A stretch of DNA of 64,000 nt. It comes from Anaerozeibacter quisquiliarum (GTDB lineage: Bacteria; Bacillota; Clostridia; Christensenellales; Aristaeellaceae). Location: the NCBI GenBank assembly GCA_051162045.1, contig JBISDI010000018.1, one strand, 5' to 3'. Shown here in pieces: positions 49,948-57,289 of this stretch. Position numbers and translations under genes: made by a program. The notes beneath the pieces are model-generated. The model ran no database searches and was not told the origin of the DNA. It was given only the letters and a program-made list of their open reading frames with translations. Numbering within the stretch: position 1 is the stretch's first letter; each line of letters opens with the position of its first letter.

Positions 49948-49991
49948 TTATCCACAGAACCCGCGTTCGGGGTTGTGGATATTGTGGATAA
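49948..49991. promoter_or_regulatory. Cluster of three DnaA boxes
   Basis: TTATCCACA (49948-49956) is an exact DnaA box. On the other strand lie ATATCCACA (complement of 49974-49982, one mismatch) and immediately next to it TTATCCACA (complement of 49983-49991, exact). Three boxes in 44 bases, in an intergenic gap before the rubrerythrin-like gene, is more than expected by chance in GC-rich DNA. Confidence 0.65.
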
Positions 49992-50037
49992 GTGTGATCG
50001 TCAGACCACTGGGATAACGCGCGGGGGAGGCGACGGG

Positions 50038-50526
50038 ATGAAGCATGTGTTCAGCGATCTGGAGGGACTGCGCATTGCGATCGAGATGGAGAAACGCGGC
50101 GCGGAGCTGTACCGCCACGCGGCGCGCGTCAGCCGGCGGCCCGAGGTGGTTGCGCTGGTCCATCGGCTGGAAAGGGACGAGCTCGACCACCAGCGCGAGT
50201 TTTCCGCGCACTACGAGCGCCTGCGGGACGCGCATGTAGAGGCCGAGCCCTACGCGGAGGAAAGCAGCGCGTACCTGGCGGCGGTGGCGGCCGACGTGGT
50301 GTTCCCGGGCGGACTGGTCGAGATGGCGTCGCATGCCATCGTCGACGGGCCGGCGGCCATCCTGCGCCGCGCCATTCAATCGGAGAAGGACTCCATCCTG
50401 TTCTACGGCGAGATGATCGAGCGCGCCCAAAGCGAGGCCGCCCGCCGCGCGTTTGCCGACATCGTCACCGAGGAGCGGCGGCACATGCAGGAGTTGATCG
50501 ACATGCTGATGGAGGTTGCGCCATGA
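50038..50526 (+). CDS. Rubrerythrin/ferritin-like diiron protein
   Basis: A 162-residue four-helix protein. Candidate iron ligands are Glu in IEMEKRGAELY, the E-L-D-H of RDELDHQREF, Glu in RAIQSEKDSILFY and the E-x-R-H of VTEERRHMQEL, the pattern of ferritin-like diiron centres. No C-terminal rubredoxin domain is present. Such proteins scavenge peroxide or oxygen in anaerobes, or store iron. ATG 50038 follows GGGGGAGG. The stop overlaps the phosphoglucomutase start by 4 bases. Confidence 0.85.
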   Translation: MKHVFSDLEGLRIAIEMEKRGAELYRHAARVSRRPEVVALVHRLERDELDHQREFSAHYERLRDAHVEAEPYAEESSAYLAAVAADVVFPGGLVEMASHAIVDGPAAILRRAIQSEKDSILFYGEMIERAQSEAARRAFADIVTEERRHMQELIDMLMEVAP

Positions 50527-52244
50527 ATTACAGGCAAGCGTATGACAAGTGGCTGCGAGACTTTTCGGACGACGCCGCGACCATCCAAGAGCTCACCGCG
50601 ATCGCAAACGACGAGCGCGCGATCGAGGATCGCTTCTACACCGGGCTTGAGTTCGGCACCGCCGGTATGCGCGGCGTGCTGGGCGCGGGGCTCAACCGCA
50701 TGAACGCATACAACGTACGGCGCGCGACCGCGGCGCTGGCCGAGTACATCCTGCGCGAGCCGGGCCAGGCGGCGCGCGGCGTGGCGATCGCCTATGACTC
50801 GCGTCGCTGCTCGGATTCGTTCGCGCGCGAGGCCGCGCTCACGCTGTGCGCGCGCGGCGTGAAGGCGCACCTGTTCGATTCGCTCAGGCCCGTGCCGGTG
50901 CTGTCGTTCGCGGTTCGGCGCCTGAATTGCGTCGCTGGCATCGTGATTACCGCCAGCCACAACCCGCCCGAGTACAACGGCTATAAGGTGTACTGGGAGG
51001 ATGGAGGGCAGATCGCGCCCGAGCGCGCGAAGGAGATCACTTCGATAATCGGCACGATCGACTACAGGGACGCGGTCGCCATGGACGAGCGGCAGGCGCT
51101 TGACAAGGGTCTGCTCAGCATGATCCCGGCCGCGGTGGACGACGCCTACATCGACTTCGTCAAGTCGCTGTGCGTCAACCCGGAGCTTGCGCGCGAGATG
51201 GGCAAGACGGTGGGGATCGTATACACGCCGCTGCACGGCTCGGGCAATGTGCCGGTCCGGCGCGTGCTCAAGGAGATCGGGTTCGAGCAGGTCCACGTGG
51301 TGCCCGAGCAGGAAGCGCCCGACCCCGACTTCCCCACGGTCAGGGTGCCCAACCCCGAGGACCCGGCGGTGTTCGACCTGGCGCTTAAGCTGCAAGAGCA
51401 ACTGAATGCGGACGTGGTGTTCGGCACCGACCCCGACTGCGACCGGGTGGGCGTCGCGGTCAAGGACGGCGCGGGCCAGGTGCATGTCCTGACCGGCAAC
51501 CAGATCGGCTGTCTCCTTTTGCACTACATCCTGTCGCAGAAGGCCGCGCGGGGCGAGCTGCCCAAGGACGGCGCGGCGGTCAAGTCGATCGTGTCCACCG
51601 AGATGGCGCGCGCAATCGCCGGCCGCTACGGCGTGACGCTGTTCGACGTGCTGACCGGGTTCAAGTTCATCGCCGAGATGATCCAGCGCTTTGAGACCGA
51701 GCACGACCACACCTTCCTGTTCGGGTTCGAGGAGTCGTTCGGCTTCCTATCTGGCACCGAGGTGCGCGACAAGGACGGCGTAAACGCCTGCATGCTGATC
51801 GCCGAGACCGCGGCCTGGTACAAGAAGCAGGGCATGACGCTCTACAACGCGCTGCAGGCGCTGTTTGAGGAGTACGGTCATTACGGCGAGCAGATGACCG
51901 CGTTCAGCCTCAAGGGCAAGGACGGCCTTACGCGCATCGGCCAAATCATGCGCTCGCTCAGGAGCGATCCGCCGACCGAATTCGGCCCGTTCAAGGTGGT
52001 CGCCGTGCGAGACTACCAGACCGGCATCCGGATCGAGGACGGAACGCCCTCCCACCTGGGCCTGCCGGTGTCGGACGTGCTCTACTTCGAGTTGGACAAA
52101 GGTGCGTGGGTGTGCGTCAGGCCCTCGGGCACCGAGCCCAAGATCCGCATCTACGCCAATGTGGTGACCGAATCGGCGGAAGAAACGCAGGCGCAGCTTG
52201 AGACGCTCACCAAGGCGTCGATCGCGCGGTTGGAGGCACAATGA
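50523..52244 (+). CDS. Phosphoglucomutase/phosphomannomutase (alpha-D-phosphohexomutase)
   Basis: A 573-residue hexomutase of the PgcA length class. The phosphoserine loop is ITASHNPPEYNGYKVYW with Ser145, the metal loop is FGTDPDCDRVGVAV, the sugar loop is FGFEESFGFLSGTEVRDKDG, and the C-terminal phosphate loop is VRPSGTEPKIRIY. It interconverts glucose 1- and 6-phosphate, or the mannose forms, for glycan synthesis. It overlaps both neighbours by 4 bases. Confidence 0.94.
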   Translation: MNYRQAYDKWLRDFSDDAATIQELTAIANDERAIEDRFYTGLEFGTAGMRGVLGAGLNRMNAYNVRRATAALAEYILREPGQAARGVAIAYDSRRCSDSFAREAALTLCARGVKAHLFDSLRPVPVLSFAVRRLNCVAGIVITASHNPPEYNGYKVYWEDGGQIAPERAKEITSIIGTIDYRDAVAMDERQALDKGLLSMIPAAVDDAYIDFVKSLCVNPELAREMGKTVGIVYTPLHGSGNVPVRRVLKEIGFEQVHVVPEQEAPDPDFPTVRVPNPEDPAVFDLALKLQEQLNADVVFGTDPDCDRVGVAVKDGAGQVHVLTGNQIGCLLLHYILSQKAARGELPKDGAAVKSIVSTEMARAIAGRYGVTLFDVLTGFKFIAEMIQRFETEHDHTFLFGFEESFGFLSGTEVRDKDGVNACMLIAETAAWYKKQGMTLYNALQALFEEYGHYGEQMTAFSLKGKDGLTRIGQIMRSLRSDPPTEFGPFKVVAVRDYQTGIRIEDGTPSHLGLPVSDVLYFELDKGAWVCVRPSGTEPKIRIYANVVTESAEETQAQLETLTKASIARLEAQ

Positions 52245-54256
52245 ATACGTTCAGCAGACGGTGGATTGCGCTGGCGCTGTCGGCGGCTTTGCTGCTCGCG
52301 CCGGTTTTGGCGGTGGGTGAGGAAGGCGGCTGGCGCGCAAACTATCAGCGGCTGCTCGGGCTGCTCGGGCTCGACGAGATTCGGCTGGCCTCGCTCGCCG
52401 ACCTCGATTTCGACGGTACGCCGGAGCTGATCTGCGCGGCGGACGGGCAGTTGCTGGTGTTTGCGGCCGTGGGCAGGCAGGCGCTGCTCAGCGGGGGGTT
52501 CCCGCTGCCGTTCGAGGCAAGCGCGCTTCGGCTTACGCTGCACCGCGTCAAGAAGGGCGGTTACGCCTGGCGCGCCGAACTCCAAGGCGGCACGCCCGAG
52601 CAGCGCGTACTGGCCGAGCTGCGCAAGCGGGGGCGGACGGCCGAAATCGCGCGGGGATTTGCTGCCTACGAGGTAGAGGGCCGGCGCGTCTACACGGTGA
52701 ACAACGGCATGACGAGCCAGCAAAAGTATGAAAAGCAGCTGAAGGCCTATCTGGCCGCGCACGTCGATCAGCGCGTCGCGCCCGTGACCGATCCGGGCTC
52801 GAGCGCGCACCGCCAGTTCGACGCGCTGGCCGCCGCCTACGAGGCCCAGCCCCCGATTCCCGCGATCAAGGCCCGGTCGGTCGTGCTCGATAAGAAGAAG
52901 GTCTCGGCTGAGTACGGCGACGATATCCAGTTGACCGCGCGCGTGACGCCCGCCTACGCCACCGGCCTTACCTGGACGAGCAGCGACGAGGCACTGGCGA
53001 GCGTGGACGAGCGCGGCATCGTCACAATCTTCGGCTACGAAGGGACCGCGATCATCACCGCGCGGATCGGTGACAGGCGCGCGACCTGCACGGTCTCCGT
53101 CAAGCGCCCCAAGGCCCAATCGGTGACGATCGGGGCCGATACGCTCGACCTCAGGGCGGGCGGCACGCTCCAGTTGAACGGCCAGGCGTGGCCGATATCG
53201 GCCGACCAGGCGCTCGCCTGGCAGACCGACAACGCGCGGGTGGCCACCGTCGACAGCGAGGGGCTGGTCACAGGTCTCACGATGGGCAACGCGATGATTA
53301 GCGCCCGCTCCAAGAACGGCGTGAGCGCCAGCGTGTTTTTGACCGTGGGCCCCTCCGCAAACGCGCCCGCGCCCATCGGCATCAAACGGCGCGCGGTCAT
53401 CATCACCGGCAGCGTACTGCCCGAGGGCGGCAGCATGCGCGGCGACGCCTACGTGTTCGCGCACGATGGGCTGCAAATGCGCAACGCCTTCGCGCAGTCG
53501 GGCTTCGGCGGCGCGGGCGGCATTGACACCGTGTCGCTTTTGACCAATCTGCCGACCGGGGCCGAAGTACTCGACGGGCTCAGGCACGCGCTGCGCGACG
53601 CCGGCCCGGACGACGTCAGCTACGTATACATCCAGTGCCATGGCGCCGACCCCGCCACGACCGAGCCGGACTTCTGGATGGCGGTCGGCTCAAACGACGA
53701 CAACTCCTGCTGGGTCAGCTCCGCGCAGCTGCGCCGCGCGCTCGACACCGTTCAAGGCAAGGTCGTCGTCATGCTGGGCTGCTGCTTCAGCGGCGGCGCG
53801 ATCGGCAAGGGCACGGCCAAGGGGCCCTCGTTCGACGCGTTCATGCGCGCGTTCACGGCCCAGCGGCGGGTGCGCAAGTCGGGCGAGCTTGCGGCGGAAA
53901 AATACCTGGTGCTGTGCGCGGCCAGCCAGACACAGGAGAGCATCTTCAACTACAACAACGACATCCCCGAGGGCGGGCTGCAGAATTTCTACGGCGCGGG
54001 GCTGTTCGGCTCCGCGGTCTGCGAAGGCACCGGCTGGGACCTTAGGCAGGGCGTAACCTGCGACTGGAAGGCCGACGCAGACGGCGACGGCAAGGTGACG
54101 CTCGACGAGTTGCATAAATTCACCCGTCGCCGGGTGCGGCAGCTGTACTACGAGTTCGGCGTGCAATACGAGGAAACCCTGGGCTACACCGAGAAGGGCA
54201 TTCATCAGGTTCAGGCCTGGCCCGAAGGTTCGGATTTCGTCGTGTTCGCCAAGTAA
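52241..54256 (+). CDS. Secreted caspase-like (clan CD) protein with two BIG2 domains and an EF-hand
   Basis: A 671-residue exported protein. Residues 1-27 are a signal peptide. About 30-200 is an unassigned domain, and about 205-375 is two bacterial Ig-like group 2 domains (TWTSSDEALASVDERGIVTI and TDNARVATVDSEGLVTGLTM). From about 380 there is a caspase-like hydrolase domain: His467 in YIQCHGAD and Cys515 in GCCFSGGAIGK (C-x-S-G) form the expected dyad. Residues 612-623 (DADGDGKVTLDE) are a textbook EF-hand calcium loop. No sortase or membrane anchor follows. It overlaps the phosphoglucomutase stop by 4 bases. Substrate unknown. Confidence 0.82.
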   Translation: MNTFSRRWIALALSAALLLAPVLAVGEEGGWRANYQRLLGLLGLDEIRLASLADLDFDGTPELICAADGQLLVFAAVGRQALLSGGFPLPFEASALRLTLHRVKKGGYAWRAELQGGTPEQRVLAELRKRGRTAEIARGFAAYEVEGRRVYTVNNGMTSQQKYEKQLKAYLAAHVDQRVAPVTDPGSSAHRQFDALAAAYEAQPPIPAIKARSVVLDKKKVSAEYGDDIQLTARVTPAYATGLTWTSSDEALASVDERGIVTIFGYEGTAIITARIGDRRATCTVSVKRPKAQSVTIGADTLDLRAGGTLQLNGQAWPISADQALAWQTDNARVATVDSEGLVTGLTMGNAMISARSKNGVSASVFLTVGPSANAPAPIGIKRRAVIITGSVLPEGGSMRGDAYVFAHDGLQMRNAFAQSGFGGAGGIDTVSLLTNLPTGAEVLDGLRHALRDAGPDDVSYVYIQCHGADPATTEPDFWMAVGSNDDNSCWVSSAQLRRALDTVQGKVVVMLGCCFSGGAIGKGTAKGPSFDAFMRAFTAQRRVRKSGELAAEKYLVLCAASQTQESIFNYNNDIPEGGLQNFYGAGLFGSAVCEGTGWDLRQGVTCDWKADADGDGKVTLDELHKFTRRRVRQLYYEFGVQYEETLGYTEKGIHQVQAWPEGSDFVVFAK

Positions 54257-54281
54257 ACCAATTGTATGCGGAGGGATGACC

Positions 54282-54686
54282 ATGTCGGAAGAGCTGGAAC
54301 CGCGCGATCCGCAGACTCGGGAAGAACGCACGGAAGAGATTCGTGAAGAGCGGTCGGAAGACGGCGAGCCCGCCGTGCCCAAGACCGGGTTTTTGCGGCG
54401 CGTGGAGAAGATGCCCGAGTCTGAGTGGAACCTCTGGTCGGCGCTGGCCGGCGTGGTGCTGGGCCTGCTGGCCTCGGCCAGCCTGTTCTTCTACCCCAAG
54501 TCCAATGGCTTCCTGCCCATGGGGTCGTTGATCGCGCTGGCGCTGGCCACGGTGGTGCCCCGCTACGCCGAGCGCCGGCTGGAACGCGACGCGCCCAAGC
54601 TGCGCATCGCCATGATCGCCACGCTGGCGATCGCGCTGGCGGTCTTCGTGGCCGTCAAGCTGATTACGCGCGGCGCGGCGGCGTAA
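54282..54686 (+). CDS. Small membrane protein, acidic N-terminus
   Basis: Not a family I recognise. The 134-residue product has a highly charged N-terminus (about 35 residues, rich in Glu and Arg), then three hydrophobic segments at about residues 50-68, 74-90 and 106-127. GGAGGG lies 6 bases before ATG 54282 (ATG 54276 would overlap it). It is followed by a 24-base perfect hairpin and precedes spoIIIAA, so it ends the upstream unit. Confidence 0.6.
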   Translation: MSEELEPRDPQTREERTEEIREERSEDGEPAVPKTGFLRRVEKMPESEWNLWSALAGVVLGLLASASLFFYPKSNGFLPMGSLIALALATVVPRYAERRLERDAPKLRIAMIATLAIALAVFVAVKLITRGAAA

Positions 54687-54696
54687 GCGCCGTACA

Positions 54697-54751
54697 TAAA
54701 CGCGGATGGGCGTCCGGAGGGCTTTGTCCTCCGGACGCCCATCCGCGTTTA
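54697..54751. terminator. Perfect 24-base inverted repeat
   Basis: Positions 54697-54720 are the exact complement of 54728-54751 with a 7-base loop (arm begins TAAACGCGGATGGGCG). It begins 10 bases after the membrane-protein stop. It is far longer than a normal terminator stem and lacks a T-run; it should still stop or insulate transcription ahead of the spoIIIA operon. Confidence 0.75.
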
Positions 54752-54780
54752 CGCGCAGGCGGCCGGGCCTTGGCGCGAGC

Positions 54781-54810
54781 GTTCTTTTCATTTTCTCGGG
54801 CACATATATT
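54781..54810 (+). promoter_or_regulatory. Possible sigma-E promoter of spoIIIA
   Basis: CATATATT (54803-54810) resembles the sigma-E -10 box and lies 14 bases after a weak -35 (GTTCTTTT, 54781-54788). spoIIIA is sigma-E controlled in Bacillus, and the site ends 20 bases before the first gene. Confidence 0.35.
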
Positions 54811-54830
54811 GCTGTGCGGGAGGGAGGGAC

Positions 54831-55688
54831 ATGCGCTCGTTGATCGAACGGCTGCCCGACGAGCTGATGTGGATCGGGGAAATCGACCTTTCCGAGGTGC
54901 GCGAGGTGCGTGTGCGGCTGGGCCAACAGGTGGAGCTGCGCGGCACGCGCGGCAGTCGTCTCATGGGCGATCCGGTCCCGGCGGCGGTGCTCCGAGCGCT
55001 GGTCCATGCGCTGACCGCGCACTCGCTGTACGCCTGTGAGGTTCAAATGCGCGAAGGCTTCTTCAGCTTGCCCGGCGGGCTGCGCGTGGGGCTGACCGGC
55101 CGCTACGCCTCGGGCGAAGACGCGCCCATCCAGCAGGTCACCTCGGTATGCATCCGCCTGAGCCGCGCGGTGGACGGCGCGGTCAAGACCGTGCTGCCGT
55201 TCCTGATGGACGGCGCGCGCCCGCTGAGCGCGCTGATCCTGTCCGCGCCCTGCATGGGCAAGACCACGCTGCTGCGCGCGCTGATTCGCGCGCTGTCGGA
55301 GGCCGGCTGCGCCGTAGCGGTGGCCGACGAGCGCGACGAGCTGGGCGGCGCGCCGACGCTCGGGCCGCGCGCCGACGTGGCCGCGCTCGTGCCCAAGCGC
55401 ATCGCCATCATGCGCATGCTGCGTGCGCTCTCCCCCGATGTGGTCGCGACCGACGAGCTGGGCCATTCCGGCGACGCCGAGGCGGTCGAAGAGGCGGCGC
55501 GCTGCGGCTCCGCGGTGCTGGCCACCGCCCACGCGCGCTCATTCGAAAGCGCTGTCCGGCGGCCGTCGCTTGAACGGCTGCTGCGTGCGGGGGTGTTCGA
55601 GCGCTACGTCGAGCTCGACGGCTCGCCGGGGCATGTGGTGAGGATCCTGGACGGCGAGGGGGGAACGCTGTGGACGGATGGACGCTGA
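54831..55688 (+). CDS. spoIIIAA: Stage III sporulation protein AA (SpoIIIAA)
   Basis: A 285-residue secretion-type ATPase for the mother-cell-to-forespore channel. The N-terminal block EVREVRVRLGQQVELRGTRG and GLRVGLTGRYA are SpoIIIAA-specific; Walker A is SAPCMGKTTLLRAL (GPPGxGKT in most homologues), and ADERDELGG and DVVATDELGHSGDAEAVEEA follow. GGGAGGGAGGGAC precedes ATG 54831. First gene of the operon; overlaps spoIIIAB by 19 bases. Confidence 0.95.
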   Translation: MRSLIERLPDELMWIGEIDLSEVREVRVRLGQQVELRGTRGSRLMGDPVPAAVLRALVHALTAHSLYACEVQMREGFFSLPGGLRVGLTGRYASGEDAPIQQVTSVCIRLSRAVDGAVKTVLPFLMDGARPLSALILSAPCMGKTTLLRALIRALSEAGCAVAVADERDELGGAPTLGPRADVAALVPKRIAIMRMLRALSPDVVATDELGHSGDAEAVEEAARCGSAVLATAHARSFESAVRRPSLERLLRAGVFERYVELDGSPGHVVRILDGEGGTLWTDGR

Positions 55689-56185
55689 GGCTTACCGCGG
55701 CGGCGGTGCTGACGCTGTGCGGCGCGGCCGCAGGCCGGAGCCTCGCCGCCGTCAGGCGGCGGCGCGTTGTGCAGCTGATGCTGCTCACGGCGGCGCTTCA
55801 GCGGCTCGAGGTGCAGATGCTCGAAAAGCTGCTGCCGCTCAAGGAGGCGCTGGCCGCCTCGGCCCACCCGGCGCTCGGGGCGGTCGGAGAGGGCATGACC
55901 GGCGCGCGCGGGGCGCTGCTTTCGTGGCTCGGCGCGGCGGACGCTCTGCGCGCGCGCGGGGGAGAGCTGTCGGCGCTCTGCGGCGAGGACGTGGCCGCGC
56001 TCGACCGGCTGTTCGACGGCCTGGGTACGTCGGGCGCGTCCGAGCAGCGGATTTTGCTCGAGGGCGTGCAGGAGGAGCTTAAGCGCCTCGCCCAAGCCGC
56101 ACGCAAGACCGCCGACGAGCACGCGAAGCTCTACACCTCGCTGGGGCTGATTGCGGGGCTGGCATTATCCATCTGCCTGCTGTGA
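55670..56185 (+). CDS. spoIIIAB: Stage III sporulation protein AB (SpoIIIAB)
   Basis: A 171-residue protein with an N-terminal membrane segment (LTAAAVLTLCGAAAGRSLAA), a long alpha-helical middle (LMLLTAALQRLEVQMLEKLL) and a C-terminal membrane segment (LGLIAGLALSICLL), the standard layout. The start is GTG 55670. The operon is then interrupted by a palindromic element before spoIIIAC. Confidence 0.93.
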   Translation: MDGWTLRLTAAAVLTLCGAAAGRSLAAVRRRRVVQLMLLTAALQRLEVQMLEKLLPLKEALAASAHPALGAVGEGMTGARGALLSWLGAADALRARGGELSALCGEDVAALDRLFDGLGTSGASEQRILLEGVQEELKRLAQAARKTADEHAKLYTSLGLIAGLALSICLL

Positions 56186-56194
56186 CGAACCGAC

Positions 56195-56328
56195 CCATTC
56201 CCCTCCTCTGAGGGGCGCCCGCAGGCGGGGTGGTGAACCTGCTGGTCGTACCGCTCAAGCTTCGCGGGCTCTGTAATCAGGCCCCCACCCCGCCCCCGCG
56301 AGGGCACCCCTCCGAGGAGAGAAAATGG
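56195..56328. repeat. Palindromic element, copy A (between spoIIIAB and spoIIIAC)
   Basis: Imperfect inverted repeat of about 134 bases. The left arm starts CCATTCCCCTCC and continues to GGCGGGGTGG (56233); the right arm runs from CCACCCCGCC (56285) to GAGGAG and AAATGG (56328). The left arm also folds on itself (CCTCTGAGG). The two arms pair over about 45 positions with mismatches; the loop is unrelated to copy B. It ends two bases before the AAGGAG of spoIIIAC. Confidence 0.75.
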
Positions 56329-56342
56329 AAAGGAGCGGCGCG

Positions 56343-56540
56343 ATGGACATTGAACTGATCTTCAAGATCGCCGCGATCGGCGTGCTGGTGGCGGTGCTGT
56401 CGCAGGTGCTCAGCCGCGCCGGGCGCGACGACATGGCGATGCTGACCGCGCTGGCGGGGCTCATCATCGTGCTGTTCATGGTGGTCAACCTGATCTCCGA
56501 ATTTTTCGGCAGCGTCAGGTCGATCTTCCAGCTGTACTGA
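56343..56540 (+). CDS. spoIIIAC: Stage III sporulation protein AC (SpoIIIAC)
   Basis: A 65-residue protein with two membrane helices: MDIELIFKIAAIGVLVAVLS and MLTALAGLIIVLFMVVNLIS, the standard size and pattern. ATG 56343 has AAGGAG 7 bases upstream, placed directly after the palindromic element; the in-frame ATG 56325 lies inside that element and is rejected. Confidence 0.94.
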   Translation: MDIELIFKIAAIGVLVAVLSQVLSRAGRDDMAMLTALAGLIIVLFMVVNLISEFFGSVRSIFQLY

Positions 56541-56542
56541 CG

Positions 56543-56929
56543 ATGGACGTGGTGAAGCTGTTTTTGCTGTGCGTGGCGGCGGCGCTGATGTGTGCGGCGC
56601 TGCGCGTGCAGCGGCCGGAGCTCGCGATGGCGCTGTCGATCGCGGCGGGCGTGATGGCGCTGATCTGGGCGCTCGGCTACGTGAAGGACGCGGTCGCCGC
56701 GCTGACCGCGCTGGCCGGGGGCGCGGGGCTGCCCGGCACCTCGACCGGGATCATGCTGCGCGCCGCCGGCGTGACGCTGCTCGGCGAGTTCGCCGCGCAG
56801 CTGTGCCGCGACGCCGGCGAGGGCGCGCTGGCCGGCCGTGTGGAGTTGGGCGCGCGCGTGGTGCTGCTGTCGATGAGCGTGCCGCTGGTGACCGCGCTGG
56901 CCGGCCGGCTGGTGGCGCTGCTGCCGTGA
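56543..56929 (+). CDS. spoIIIAD: Stage III sporulation protein AD (SpoIIIAD)
   Basis: A 128-residue membrane protein of normal length: MDVVKLFLLCVAAALMCAAL, LAMALSIAAGVMALIWALGY and the conserved RAAGVTLLGEFAAQLCRDAG. It starts 2 bases after spoIIIAC without its own ribosome site, so it is translationally coupled. Confidence 0.94.
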   Translation: MDVVKLFLLCVAAALMCAALRVQRPELAMALSIAAGVMALIWALGYVKDAVAALTALAGGAGLPGTSTGIMLRAAGVTLLGEFAAQLCRDAGEGALAGRVELGARVVLLSMSVPLVTALAGRLVALLP

Positions 56930-57002
56930 GGAAGACGCTGGTCAGATCACGCGCCTCTGGCGTAGGCCTACTGCGCGTGAGAAGGGATGGGGGACCGGAT
57001 TG

Positions 57003-57289
57003 CTGAATTTCCTGTGGAAAATTCCGGGCGCAATCCGGCTGCCGGGATCGATTCCGAGTCGGGGCGCACCCGATCGCGCCCGGTGGGCGAGGAAGAAAGG
57101 GCGCCAGCCCAATGAGCAAGCGAGCATCCACGCCGGATGGCGTGGGGGCGGCCATTGCGAATTGAGTGAGGGCAAGCGCGCCCCTCGTCGGAATCCACAG
57201 GTACCGGCAGAGCCGGCTCCCATGATTGAACATGGAGGGCGTTGGCCCTCCAAACCTCCCGCGGGGGTTCGTAAGCGGTTGTTCTGGGC
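57003..57289. repeat. Dispersed repeat family R2, long copy (before spoIIIAE)
   Basis: Shares its ends with 5018-5118: left 57003-57030 (CTGAATTTCC ... ATTCCGGGCG) and right 57224-57289 (GATTGAACATGGAGGGCG ... GTAAGCGGTTGTTCTGGG). About 193 unrelated bases separate them here. The right end runs into the coding sequence for the SpoIIIAE signal peptide, so the repeat supplies the current 5' end of that gene. Confidence 0.65.

Noticed and set aside
49948..49991. Chromosomal or plasmid replication origin
   Set aside because: DnaA boxes are present, but there is no dnaA, dnaN, rpmH, rep gene or AT-rich unwinding stretch nearby.
57000..57221. Starting SpoIIIAE at 57000 (74 extra residues)
   Set aside because: The extra part is the translation of a dispersed repeat and is Arg/Pro-rich; the normal protein begins with a signal helix near 57279.
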